Source: JBBTSB01 sp964355775
Lineage (GTDB): Bacteria; Patescibacteriota; Minisyncoccia; 2-02-FULL-40-12; IGHO2-01-FULL-4-A
DNA length: 17,305 nt
Reading direction: 5' to 3'
NCBI GenBank assembly: GCA_964355775.1
Contig: CAYHEP010000019.1
Span: 1 to 17,305, forward strand
Shown: positions 1-6,332 of the stretch, in pieces
How the letters are laid out: each line of letters starts with the position of its first letter
Numbering within the stretch: position 1 is the first letter of the stretch
Position numbers and translations under genes: made by a program
The notes under the pieces: generated by a model
Databases searched by the model: none
What the model was told of the DNA's origin: nothing
Seen by the model: only the letters and a program-made list of their open reading frames with translations

Positions 1-55
1 GAATGCGGTCGTCCATAAGTATACCCTCCCAGCCTCCCTTTACGTTAAAGGGAGG
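1..55. repeat. Direct repeat copy 1 (linker plus hairpin)
   Basis: This 55-bp stretch is identical to positions 1736-1790. It holds a linker with a potential ATG (minus strand, 16-14) and a hairpin with arms at 33-41 and 47-55. In both copies it lies directly 3' of a paralogous hypothetical gene (64-612 and 1793-2314, minus strand). The repeat touches the window edge, so its full extent is unknown. Identity is read directly from the sequence. Confidence 0.95.
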
Positions 56-63
56 GGTCACGC

Positions 64-612
64 CTAACCCTTTAAATCCATATGGGTATAGCCCCATTCT
101 CTCATTTTGGCATACACGGGAAATAACAATTCTGTGTCAATATCCGAATTAGGACTAGCGGATTGTCGGTCTTGTGTTCCATACCGAGTTTCGACATATG
201 CCATCAATCGTTCGCGATCAACACCTGATTCAGAGATCCCTCGATCAACCTCGGCAAGAAATTCTTTCGTTGTTTGAGTCCAAGCCTTTTCACTGTGTCC
301 TTTTTTATCATCGTCAATCCACTTTTCGGGGTTTTCTTTTGGGGAATGAACCTTATGCGTTTGTTCTGACCTTTGCTTTCGCGAAGAATTCAATTTTTCT
401 TCACTCATCATATATTCCCAATAACTTTTTGCAGCAGGTCGTGGAATATTCACCCAGAAGTTGTTCATATTGCCAGAAATATATTCATTGAAAGATTCGA
501 TTCTGTTCTTGGTATCTTTCTTGGAGCGTTCATACGCTAAGCGCCATTCTTCAAGAATGGTTTCTCGCATTGATTTTTCTGGAGTTGGTGGCCTGGGGTC
601 GTGTGTGGGCAT
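64..612 (-). CDS. Hypothetical protein, paralogue of 1793-2314
   Basis: I do not recognise this 182-residue protein. It is hydrophilic and charged, with no signal peptide or membrane segment. It shares with the protein at 1793-2314 an N-terminal MPTH-P-PP...PEK-M start, a central NNF(W/F)..IPR motif, a C-terminal SGVD..(R/E)L block and an ending of the form L(F/L)P(V/I)Y.K(M/L)RE.GY(T/S)H.DL.G. The middle regions differ strongly, so the two are diverged paralogues. The start is supported by the shared MPTH opening and by a G-rich stretch upstream (623-630 on the complement) that comes from the neighbouring hairpin repeat and can act as a Shine-Dalgarno sequence. The stop lies a few bases before hairpin 1. 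Function unknown; a cassette-like accessory gene is inferred from context. Confidence 0.75.
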   Translation of the reverse strand: MPTHDPRPPTPEKSMRETILEEWRLAYERSKKDTKNRIESFNEYISGNMNNFWVNIPRPAAKSYWEYMMSEEKLNSSRKQRSEQTHKVHSPKENPEKWIDDDKKGHSEKAWTQTTKEFLAEVDRGISESGVDRERLMAYVETRYGTQDRQSASPNSDIDTELLFPVYAKMREWGYTHMDLKG

Positions 613-623
613 AGTTTTCTGTC

Positions 624-659
624 CCCCCTCTTAACGTAAGAGGGGGCTAGGGGGCAATA
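624..659 (+). repeat. Palindromic hairpin repeat, copy 2
   Basis: Perfect 10-bp arms (624-633 and 637-646) enclose an ACG loop, followed by CTAGGGGGCAATA. The family has five copies here: 21-57, 624-659, 1569-1600, 1756-1790 and 2327-2361. Copies 1 and 4 are inverted relative to 2, 3 and 5. Copy 2 encodes the last residues and stop of the upstream minus-strand gene (631-1560) and supplies the G-rich ribosome-binding stretch of the next gene (64-612). It resembles REP-type elements in size and shape. No REP-associated transposase is present in the window. Confidence 0.85.
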
Positions 660-1560
660 CTTCTTTCTTGTCCCGCTCAGCAACAAATTGCTTCACTTCT
701 TCGTAGCTCATATATTTTGGCCATCGTAAGTTTCCTCGCATATCATAAATAGGAACATATCGGCCGGCTTGTTGCATAACCTTAACCATATACTGTGGGT
801 CCGCATAGTCTCCAATAATAACACCTGTTATTTTTTTTGGAGGGATCATGTAGCTCACAAAAGATCCAAAAGCTGTGTCGTTCCGGTCTATCTCACCTTG
901 ATGATCATATAGATTAGGAAATTTTGCACGCACTTCCTCATGTGAAAGATCTCGGATGTCTCGGCCGGGGAAAGCTTCTTCAAGATCTTTTTCCCAAATT
1001 TCATTTTTTCGTCCGTCTCGAAACCATTTCCATTCAGGAGAAAACTGACGCGTTTGTTCTATAGTTTTTGCTCTTGGTGCACTCTTATGATACCGGACGT
1101 GAATCCCCAAAGGAGGCAACTCCTTAAATTCTGAAAGATCTAAAACAAAAGTGATGCCATTGGACTCATTGTGGTAGTGACGTAAGGGCTGGTCTTCTGT
1201 CACCATATTCACAAAAATTCCTAGAGTTTCTGTATTGACCCAATTATCTTGATATTTCCGATGATAAGGCTCATCCTCTTTCCCTCCTTCTTTATCTTTT
1301 ATATTTTTCTTGGTCTTCAGTGCCCATTCCTTTAATGATCCTTCTCCATGTTTGCTCAATATCCCTTCTTTCAACATCCTAATAAAGCTACCGCCTTCGT
1401 TGCTTCCATAATATTGATTCCCAACACCAGTATAATAAGTTCCTGGTTTCAAAATATCTTGAACTTTCTCCATAATCTTCTCGATATCAACTTCTCGCTC
1501 TTGATTTGGGCGTTGTTCGGCTGGAGGCTGGTTTGGATTTTCTGGTCCTTGTTCTGACAT
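631..1560 (-). CDS. Hypothetical protein, weakly ADP-ribosyltransferase-like
   Basis: 309 residues. The N-terminus (about 1-25) is rich in Pro, Gln and Glu and is probably disordered. A folded region of about 40-285 follows. Its pattern is YYTGVG near residue 42, then FIRMLKEGILS, later GITFVLDLSEF, and near the end FGSFVSYMIPPKKITGVIIGD. A 'lone residues, LK-EGI-LS, then IPP..I.GVI' layout is common in ADP-ribosyltransferase-fold proteins, so a remote relation is possible, but I cannot point to certain catalytic residues. The last nine residues (VLPPSPLLR) and the stop are encoded by hairpin repeat 2, so the original C-terminus was probably replaced or extended. The start has an AGGGGG Shine-Dalgarno-like stretch 8 nt upstream, derived from hairpin 3. 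Function unknown. Confidence 0.7.
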   Translation of the reverse strand: MSEQGPENPNQPPAEQRPNQEREVDIEKIMEKVQDILKPGTYYTGVGNQYYGSNEGGSFIRMLKEGILSKHGEGSLKEWALKTKKNIKDKEGGKEDEPYHRKYQDNWVNTETLGIFVNMVTEDQPLRHYHNESNGITFVLDLSEFKELPPLGIHVRYHKSAPRAKTIEQTRQFSPEWKWFRDGRKNEIWEKDLEEAFPGRDIRDLSHEEVRAKFPNLYDHQGEIDRNDTAFGSFVSYMIPPKKITGVIIGDYADPQYMVKVMQQAGRYVPIYDMRGNLRWPKYMSYEEVKQFVAERDKKEVLPPSPLLR

Positions 1561-1568
1561 TTTTTATT

Positions 1569-1623
1569 CCCCCTTTAACATAAAGGGGGTTAGGGGGTAT
1601 ATGAAAGGGAGGCTAGGAGGGAA
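1569..1623 (+). repeat. Palindromic hairpin repeat, copy 3, with degenerate second half
   Basis: Arms 1569-1577 and 1581-1589 (CCCCCTTTA/TAAAGGGGG) around ACA, then TTAGGGGGTAT. A second partial unit, AAAGGGAGGCTAGGAGGGAATA, follows at about 1604-1625. It matches the 3' half of the other hairpin type, as if two repeat copies had recombined. The arm nearest the minus-strand start at 1560 gives that gene its ribosome-binding stretch. Confidence 0.8.
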
Positions 1624-1626
1624 TAT

Positions 1627-1717
1627 CTCACGAATATACCACAAATTTCCCATTCCCCAAATTCCGGACCTTCCTATTCAGCTCCATGATCATGAGCGTG
1701 GCGGTGGCGGTCGAGGT
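1627..1717 (-). pseudogene. Duplicated 3' end of dprA (fragment)
   Basis: These 91 bp match 2381-2471, the genuine dprA 3' end, at 90 of 91 positions; the one difference is T1646 against C2400. The fragment has the same orientation as dprA and encodes the last 29 residues of DprA plus the TGA stop. At 1718 the match ends abruptly and becomes the linker of the 55-bp direct repeat. The near identity means the duplication is recent or is kept uniform by gene conversion. It has no DprA function alone. Confidence 0.95.
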
Positions 1718-1751
1718 AGGAGGGATGGTTGTAAAGAATGCGGTCGTCCAT
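1674..1751 (-). CDS. Possible 25-codon chimeric small ORF
   Basis: An ATG at 1751 follows GGGAGGG (from hairpin 4) by 7 nt and opens 25 codons (MDDRILYNHPSYL then a His/Asp-rich tail) to a TAG at 1674. The first half lies in the linker. The second half runs out of frame through the dprA fragment. The same ATG and ribosome-binding stretch occur at 16-14 in the first repeat copy and continue left out of the window. It may be the 5' stump of a cassette gene cut by recombination into dprA sequence. Coding status is uncertain. Confidence 0.25.
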   Translation of the reverse strand: MDDRILYNHPSYLDRHRHAHDHGAE

Positions 1752-1790
1752 AAGTATACCCTCCCAGCCTCCCTTTACGTTAAAGGGAGG
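1736..1790. repeat. Direct repeat copy 2 (linker plus hairpin 4)
   Basis: Exact 55-bp match to positions 1-55. Hairpin arms lie at 1768-1776 and 1782-1790. It separates the 3' end of the gene at 1793-2314 from the dprA fragment. Confidence 0.95.
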
Positions 1791-1792
1791 AG

Positions 1793-2314
1793 CTAGCCCA
1801 TCAAATCCGTATGTGAATATCCCATTTCTCGGAGCTTTAAATAAATCGGCAATAACATGCGACGTAGAAAATTTTCTTCATACGTCATCTGCTTTGCTTC
1901 CTGGTCACCTTTGATTCTTTTCTCTAGCCATCCATAAAGTTCTTCTGGGTCCACACCCGATTCTTGGATTGCTCGTTCGAAATCGCGTTGGAAGTCAGTT
2001 CCTGGAGTATTAAAATACTTTTCAGAATAATCTCTACGTTTTTCTGCAATTTTCTCAGGGGTTATTTCCTGGCCCAAATCTTTTTGCAGTCGTTGCATGG
2101 GAGACGTTGATCGGAAATGGTCAACCCACTTTGGATCACTCAAGTCCAATTCGCCCAACGTTCCACCAGTTTTTCTAGGAATTTTGAGAAAAAAGTTATT
2201 GAGATACCACGAAAGTCCTTTGCCTTCATGAGCGATTTCTTCCTCAATAATTTGAGTCATCGTTTTTTCAGGATTTGGTGGTATCTGCGGAGGTTTTGGT
2301 TCGTGAGTTGGCAT
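1793..2314 (-). CDS. Hypothetical protein, paralogue of 64-612
   Basis: 173 residues, unknown function, highly charged and soluble. I start it at 2314 rather than the longer frame beginning at 2407, because the MPTH-P-PP opening then aligns with the paralogue and the extra residues would be translated hairpin and dprA-flank sequence. A GGGGA stretch lies about 11 nt upstream. Shared blocks are NNFFLKIPR (about residue 40), ESGVDPEELYGWLEKR (about 119-134) and the C-terminal LLPIYLKLREMGYSHTDLMG. The stop is immediately followed by hairpin 4. The 3' flank is identical to that of the paralogue even though the proteins differ greatly. Confidence 0.75.
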   Translation of the reverse strand: MPTHEPKPPQIPPNPEKTMTQIIEEEIAHEGKGLSWYLNNFFLKIPRKTGGTLGELDLSDPKWVDHFRSTSPMQRLQKDLGQEITPEKIAEKRRDYSEKYFNTPGTDFQRDFERAIQESGVDPEELYGWLEKRIKGDQEAKQMTYEENFLRRMLLPIYLKLREMGYSHTDLMG

Positions 2315-2326
2315 GGTTATTTTGTT

Positions 2327-2361
2327 CCCCATCTTAACGTAAGAGGGGGCTAGGGGGCAAT
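2327..2361 (+). repeat. Palindromic hairpin repeat, copy 5
   Basis: Stem CCCC-A-TCTTA / TAAGA-G-GGGG around ACG, followed by CTAGGGGGCAATA as in copy 2. It lies between the dprA stop (2382) and the start of the hypothetical gene at 2314. It may also end or modulate transcription from dprA, but there is no T-run. Confidence 0.8.
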
Positions 2362-2381
2362 ATGATTTGGGTGGGTATACC

Positions 2382-3239
2382 TCACGAATATACCACAAAC
2401 TTCCCATTCCCCAAATTCCGGACCTTCCTATTCAGCTCCATGATCATGAGCGTGGCGGTGGCGGTCGAGGTGTCGAGTCCCGAGCGGCGGATGATTTCGT
2501 CGGGCGTGATGGGTTCTTCGCCAAGGGCTTTGAGGATGACGGCTTCGGAGGGATTATCAGCTTTAATTTCTTCGTCCCGTACGAGAAACATATCATAGTC
2601 CTCTAATATGTCCTCGACTTTTGAAACCAGCTTGGCGCCTTTTTGGATGAGGTAATTGGTCCCTTCGGATTTTTTGGAGTAGACGGAGCCAGGCACGGCA
2701 AACACGTCGCGTCCCTGATCGAGCGCACTTTTGGCGGTGATCATCGTCCCGCTTTTGATATCGCCCTCTACCACAAGTACGCCTTTGCACATCCCGCTGA
2801 TGATGCGATTGCGAGCGGGAAAGGTGAAGATCTGCGCACGTGCATCGGGTTCGTGCTCGCTGATGAGCGCACCTCCGCCGTCGATGATCCGCTGGGCAAG
2901 CCGTTTGTTTTGTGGCGGATAGAGACGGTGATCCGCGAGCCCTCCGGCAAGTACCGCGATGGTGGGGGTCTTTGCTTCGAGCGCCGCAAGATGAGCGAGT
3001 GAATCCACGCCAAGCGCCATACCGCTGACAATAGTAAAGCCTGCGCGCGCCAATGGTCCTGTCAAATCCTGCGTCGTGCGCTTGCCGTACTCCGAATGCG
3101 CGCGCGTGCCAACTATCGCGAAACATTCCGTCGTTAGCACTTCGGGATTTCCACGCACATACAACACCGGCGGGGGATCGTGGATCTGACGTAAAAGCTT
3201 GGGATAAAAATCGCTATCGAGCGTTATTGATTCGATCAT
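2382..3239 (-). CDS. dprA: DNA processing protein DprA (Smf)
   Basis: DprA binds incoming single-stranded DNA and loads RecA during natural transformation, acting in the cytoplasm. The protein is 285 residues. Visible motifs of its Rossmann-like domain are VGTRAHSEYG (43-52), SGMALGVD (72-79), LAGGLADHRLYPPQN (97-111), FPARNRIISGM (140-150), SGTMITAKSALDQGRDVFAVPG (163-184) and GTNYLIQKGA (193-202). A C-terminal winged-helix-like segment (about 230-285) follows. The N-terminal SAM domain of longer DprAs is absent. I start at 3239, 26 bases inside the pth 3' end, because upstream residues are only pth read out of frame. Translation is probably coupled to pth. Its last 29 codons are duplicated at 1627-1717. 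Fairly certain. Confidence 0.95.
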   Translation of the reverse strand: MIESITLDSDFYPKLLRQIHDPPPVLYVRGNPEVLTTECFAIVGTRAHSEYGKRTTQDLTGPLARAGFTIVSGMALGVDSLAHLAALEAKTPTIAVLAGGLADHRLYPPQNKRLAQRIIDGGGALISEHEPDARAQIFTFPARNRIISGMCKGVLVVEGDIKSGTMITAKSALDQGRDVFAVPGSVYSKKSEGTNYLIQKGAKLVSKVEDILEDYDMFLVRDEEIKADNPSEAVILKALGEEPITPDEIIRRSGLDTSTATATLMIMELNRKVRNLGNGKFVVYS

Positions 3240-3669
3240 GAGCCTGTTTGAAAATATCCGCAAGCTGTTTTTGTTCCGTCGGGGTAAATTTTGACAGTAC
3301 GAATTCCGGCACCTTGCCGGCAGCACGCGCGCCTTTGAGCTTGCTGTTGGCTATCCCGAAACGTAAACGCCAAAACTTTTTGGTCTTTAAGGCATCTATA
3401 ATTGATTGAACGCCCTTGTGTCCCGCGGAATTCCGATCAAACGAAAGCTTGAACTTCCCAAACTCAATATCCAGATCATCGTGGGCGATGATGATGTCCT
3501 CGTTTTTTACTTTGAGTTTGGCTTTGAGCTTTTTCACCGCACCACCGGAATTATTTACAAACACATCACTTTCATACCCATGTTCATGTGCGACAAATGC
3601 CCGTCCTACATTGTGACGTGTACCATCGTATTCTTTGTCTGGATTACCGATACCGAATAGAAGTTTCAT
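3214..3669 (-). CDS. pth: Peptidyl-tRNA hydrolase, shortened
   Basis: Pth releases tRNA from peptidyl-tRNA dropped by ribosomes. The 151-residue protein keeps the family signature: GIGNPDKEYDGTRHNVG (6-22) with catalytic His19, VNNSGGAV (38-45) with the substrate-contact Asn, HDDLD (63-67) with the catalytic Asp, and GKFKLSFDRNSAGHKGVQSI (71-90). Bacterial Pth is usually about 190 residues. Here only about 20 residues separate the catalytic His from the conserved Asn, where the E. coli enzyme has nearly 50, so an internal segment is missing. A TATAAT box on the complement of 3678-3683 lies 8 nt before the ATG, so the mRNA is probably leaderless or nearly so. The gene overlaps dprA downstream. 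Confidence 0.93.
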   Translation of the reverse strand: MKLLFGIGNPDKEYDGTRHNVGRAFVAHEHGYESDVFVNNSGGAVKKLKAKLKVKNEDIIIAHDDLDIEFGKFKLSFDRNSAGHKGVQSIIDALKTKKFWRLRFGIANSKLKGARAAGKVPEFVLSKFTPTEQKQLADIFKQAHDRINNAR

Positions 3670-3677
3670 ACAAAATG

Positions 3678-3683
3678 ATTATA
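3678..3683 (-). promoter_or_regulatory. -10 box for pth, near-leaderless
   Basis: Consensus TATAAT on the minus strand, with 8 nt to the pth ATG at 3669. No good -35 is visible. A start site at the usual distance would fall at or within a couple of bases of the start codon. Confidence 0.5.
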
Positions 3684-3703
3684 TGGTATCCTGAAAATCA
3701 TGT

Positions 3704-3783
3704 ATCCCGTTAGAGAGTATAGCATGGCCAAGTTAACCCTTTGCAATACTATACCATTTCTATACGGGACTCTCTAACGGGAT
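3704..3783. repeat. Long inverted repeat (hairpin) ending at the lepB start codon
   Basis: A perfect 14-bp inverted repeat (3704-3717 with 3770-3783) is extended by TATAG/CTATA (3718-3722 with 3760-3764, with a 5-nt bulge on the right arm) and ATGG/CCAT (3724-3727 with 3754-3757). The lepB ATG begins at 3782, so its first two bases are in the stem. The element occupies most of the pth-lepB spacer. It may control lepB translation or be a small mobile repeat. Confidence 0.9.
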
Positions 3784-4390
3784 GTACACTACCGACGAAC
3801 CGGAAAAAGATTCTCTGCAACAACCAAGCGTTGTTTATCAGGGATTTGCTTTTTTGTGGGAAATCGTCAAAGTCGTGCTCATTTCACTCGCGATCATCAT
3901 TCCTGTGCGGTATTTCATCGTCCAGCCGTTTTTCGTCAATGGTGCATCTATGGAAAGTACCTTTGAAGATGGTGACTATATTCTCATTGATGAAATCAGC
4001 TATCGCTTCAACGAGCCTGCACGCGGAGAGATCGTGGTATTCCGTTATCCCAATGATCAAACACAATTTTTCATCAAACGTGTGCTCGGATTGCCGGGAG
4101 AAACCGTCGAGGTGAAAGACAACAAGGTCATCATCACCAACCAAGACCATCCGTCCGGTATGGTGCTTGATGAAACGGCATATCTCGATCCCGAACAACA
4201 GACACGCAATCCAGTCAAAATGAAATTAGATCCGCAGGAATATTTCGTCATGGGAGACAATCGTCTCCACAGCTCCGACTCGCGCTACTGGGGACCGGTC
4301 AACCGCTCACTCGTCACCGGAAAAGTATTTGCTAGGGCATGGCCGTTGAATCAGGCAGAGCTATTCCATACACCCGTCTACTACCCTTGA
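3782..4390 (+). CDS. lepB: Signal peptidase I
   Basis: Type I signal peptidase cuts signal peptides from exported proteins at the outer face of the cytoplasmic membrane. It has 202 residues with a single N-terminal membrane segment (about 28-48). The catalytic Ser56 is in GASMESTF, with the usual Pro after SM.. replaced by Ser. The catalytic Lys99 is in FFIKRVLGLPGE, and the conserved box MGDNRLHSSDSRYWGPV starts at about 157. No other start lies upstream of the membrane segment except rare codons, so the ATG at 3782 is chosen although no Shine-Dalgarno sequence is visible. The start codon lies at the edge of a strong hairpin (3704-3783). The gene is divergent from pth. Confidence 0.95.
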   Translation: MYTTDEPEKDSLQQPSVVYQGFAFLWEIVKVVLISLAIIIPVRYFIVQPFFVNGASMESTFEDGDYILIDEISYRFNEPARGEIVVFRYPNDQTQFFIKRVLGLPGETVEVKDNKVIITNQDHPSGMVLDETAYLDPEQQTRNPVKMKLDPQEYFVMGDNRLHSSDSRYWGPVNRSLVTGKVFARAWPLNQAELFHTPVYYP

Positions 4391-4414
4391 TTTTTACAAT
4401 TTTCCTGATATAAT
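4387..4414 (+). promoter_or_regulatory. Promoter of hisS, likely leaderless
   Basis: TTGATT (4387-4392), a 16-nt spacer and an extended -10 TGA-TATAAT (4406-4414). Six bases separate the -10 from the hisS ATG at 4421, so transcription should start at or next to the A of the start codon. The -35 overlaps the lepB stop. Confidence 0.75.
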
Positions 4415-4420
4415 CAAGCT

Positions 4421-5716
4421 ATGGTAAAGATAAAGAAGCAAGACCTTCGGGCTGTTAAAGGCATGCATGACATCCTACCGGCGGACCAATCCTATTGGTC
4501 ATTTGTTTTGAAAAAAGCCAAAACACTCTTTGAAGACTACGGTTTTGAACGCATTGATACGCCACTCGTGGAAATGGCGTCGCTATTTGAAAAATCCACC
4601 GGGGAAACGACCGACATCGTTCAAAAGGAGATGTACACCTTTAAAACAAGGGGAGGAGAGATGCTGGCGCTTAGGCCCGAGTTTACTCCCGGCATCGTAC
4701 GAGCATACATAGAACACGGCATGCATGTCATGCCACATCCCATACAACTGTGGATGTTCGGTCCGCTTTTCCGCCACGACAATCCGCAAGCCGGACGCTA
4801 CCGCCAGTTCCATCAGTTGGATGCGGAAATGTTTGGTGATGAAAGTCCGGCCGCCGACGCACAATTGATTTTTATAGGCTATAAGATACTGGAAAATCTA
4901 GGTCTCAAAAATCTCGTCATACGCGTCAACAGTATCGGAGATCAAAACTGTCGTCCACAATACATCAAAGCACTGAAAGATTTTTTCCGTGGAAGAGAAA
5001 AAAAGCTCTGCGGGTCCTGCCAACTGCGCATGAAAACCAATCCGTTACGCGTACTTGATTGCAAAATCGAGGTATGCAAAGAGGTTAGCAAGGACGCCCC
5101 GCAGTTTTTGGATCATCTTGATGAGGCATGTAAAAAGCACTTCCAGAGCGTGCTTGAGTTTCTCGACGAAGCCAAGGTGCCGTATCTGCTCGATGCGCGA
5201 CTGGTGCGAGGATTGGACTACTACACCCGTACGACGTTTGAGTTTTATATTGACTCCGGAGTGGAGGGCTCGGCACAGTCCGCCTTGGGCGGTGGAGGAC
5301 GCTATGATCGTCTGGTTGCAATGATGGGCGGACCGAAGACTCCCGCCGTCGGATGGGCAATGGGAGTGGAGCGTATCATCATGGCACTCAAAGAAAAGGA
5401 GATTGTACCGCCCACGTCTCATGTCCAGCCAAAAATATTTTTGGCACAGTTGGGAGAAATGGCGAAAAAGAAAAGTTTGGCGCTTTTTGAAGAATTCCGA
5501 AAAACCGGCATTCCGGTAAAGGCATCGTTTGGACGCGACAGCATCAAATCCCAACTCAAAATCGCTCATCGTCTCGGAATCAAGTATACGCTCCTGATGG
5601 GACAGAAAGAGGCAATTGATAATTCTATTATTTTGCGTGAGATGGATTCGGGCGTGCAGGAAACGGTCCCGCTAGACCGCATTGTTGACGTCGTAAAAGC
5701 TAAGTTGAAAAAATAG
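4421..5716 (+). CDS. hisS: Histidyl-tRNA synthetase
   Basis: This class II synthetase charges tRNA-His in the cytoplasm. The 431 residues are close to the normal family length. Visible features are the N-terminal VKGMHDILP (13-20), LRPEFTPGIVRAYIEHG (84-100), motif 2 FGPLFRHDNPQAGRYRQFHQLDAE (113-136), the histidine-specific VRGLDYYTRTTFEF (about 263-276), GGGGRYD, and motif 3 VGWAMGVERI (about 310-319). A C-terminal anticodon-binding domain starts around residue 335. The promoter just upstream makes a leaderless mRNA likely, which fits the absence of a Shine-Dalgarno sequence. The stop codon directly abuts the ATG of the HIT gene, so the two are co-transcribed. Confidence 0.97.
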   Translation: MVKIKKQDLRAVKGMHDILPADQSYWSFVLKKAKTLFEDYGFERIDTPLVEMASLFEKSTGETTDIVQKEMYTFKTRGGEMLALRPEFTPGIVRAYIEHGMHVMPHPIQLWMFGPLFRHDNPQAGRYRQFHQLDAEMFGDESPAADAQLIFIGYKILENLGLKNLVIRVNSIGDQNCRPQYIKALKDFFRGREKKLCGSCQLRMKTNPLRVLDCKIEVCKEVSKDAPQFLDHLDEACKKHFQSVLEFLDEAKVPYLLDARLVRGLDYYTRTTFEFYIDSGVEGSAQSALGGGGRYDRLVAMMGGPKTPAVGWAMGVERIIMALKEKEIVPPTSHVQPKIFLAQLGEMAKKKSLALFEEFRKTGIPVKASFGRDSIKSQLKIAHRLGIKYTLLMGQKEAIDNSIILREMDSGVQETVPLDRIVDVVKAKLKK

Positions 5717-6034
5717 ATGGCGCAGGATATTTTTTGCAAAATCGTCGCCGGCGAAATCCCCAGTACAAAGATTTTGGAAGACGATGATTGGATAGCGATC
5801 AACGACATCCATCCCAAAGCACCGGTGCATGTGCTCATCATTCCCCGGAAACATACAGAATTACAAAACGTCAGTCCGGAACTTGCAGGGAAACTACTCG
5901 TGGCAGCCAATACCATCGCACAACATACAGGCATAGACAAAACCGGTTTTCGTGTTATTATCAACCACGGTGAACACGGAGGTCAGGAAGTTCCACATCT
6001 GCACATCCATGTGCTTGGTGGTAAAAAATTATAG
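5717..6034 (+). CDS. HIT family protein (HINT-like nucleotide hydrolase)
   Basis: Histidine-triad proteins hydrolyse nucleoside phosphoramidates and related AMP conjugates. The protein is 105 residues, slightly short for the HINT branch. It has the N-terminal DIFCKIVAGEIPSTKILEDD (4-23), the central HVLIIPRKH (38-46) and the triad HLHIHVLGG (94-102), with His94, His96 and His98. His96 is expected to be the nucleophile. It starts on the base after the hisS stop, with no spacer, so translation is probably coupled. HINT-type genes often sit near aminoacyl-tRNA synthetase genes and can act on aminoacyl-AMP; that link is inference here. Confidence 0.93.
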   Translation: MAQDIFCKIVAGEIPSTKILEDDDWIAINDIHPKAPVHVLIIPRKHTELQNVSPELAGKLLVAANTIAQHTGIDKTGFRVIINHGEHGGQEVPHLHIHVLGGKKL

Positions 6035-6068
6035 CCCGCCTAACGGCCGGCAGGAAAGGAGGCTTTTT

Positions 6069-6332
6069 ATGGAAGTAAAACGAAAACCAAATGAAAGTGT
6101 CATGTCGCTCATGCGACGTTTTAGCCGTCTTGCCCAGCAGACCAAGATTGTGGCCAACGCCAAGAGCAAACGCAATCGCAAGAAAAAAATGACTCCACGC
6201 ATCGAAAAAAATCGCGCTATCATGCGCGTCGAGCTGCAAGCGCTCCGCCGCCGTCTCGAACGCCTCGGCAAATTTGACGACGAAACATTCGAAGAAGAAA
6301 AAAGAAAGATTAAACAGACTTTAGATCTCTAA
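6069..6332 (+). CDS. rpsU: Ribosomal protein bS21
   Basis: Small-subunit ribosomal protein of 87 residues, very rich in Lys and Arg. The N-terminal NESVMSLMRRFSRLAQQTKIV (8-28) matches the bS21 core. A basic linker (AKSKRNRKKK) and a longer helical C-terminus than in E. coli follow. I start at 6069 because a textbook AAGGAGG (6056-6062) lies 6 nt upstream; longer frames to 5952 would overlap the HIT gene. This is one of the few genes here with a strong Shine-Dalgarno sequence. The stop overlaps the convergent HepT stop by a few bases (6329-6332), leaving no room for a terminator between the two. Confidence 0.9.
   Translation: MEVKRKPNESVMSLMRRFSRLAQQTKIVANAKSKRNRKKKMTPRIEKNRAIMRVELQALRRRLERLGKFDDETFEEEKRKIKQTLDL

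Noticed and set aside
2315..2407. 31-residue extension of the gene at 1793-2314
   Set aside because: It translates the hairpin repeat and the dprA flank; the paralogue begins at the shared MPTH.
2593..3126. Long antisense and shifted frames inside dprA, ftsZ, hisS and nrdJ
   Set aside because: They are shadows of well-supported genes, with Arg/Ser/His-rich compositions and no family motifs.
3240..3326. Longer dprA start
   Set aside because: The extension is pth read in another frame; the DprA family start fits 3239.
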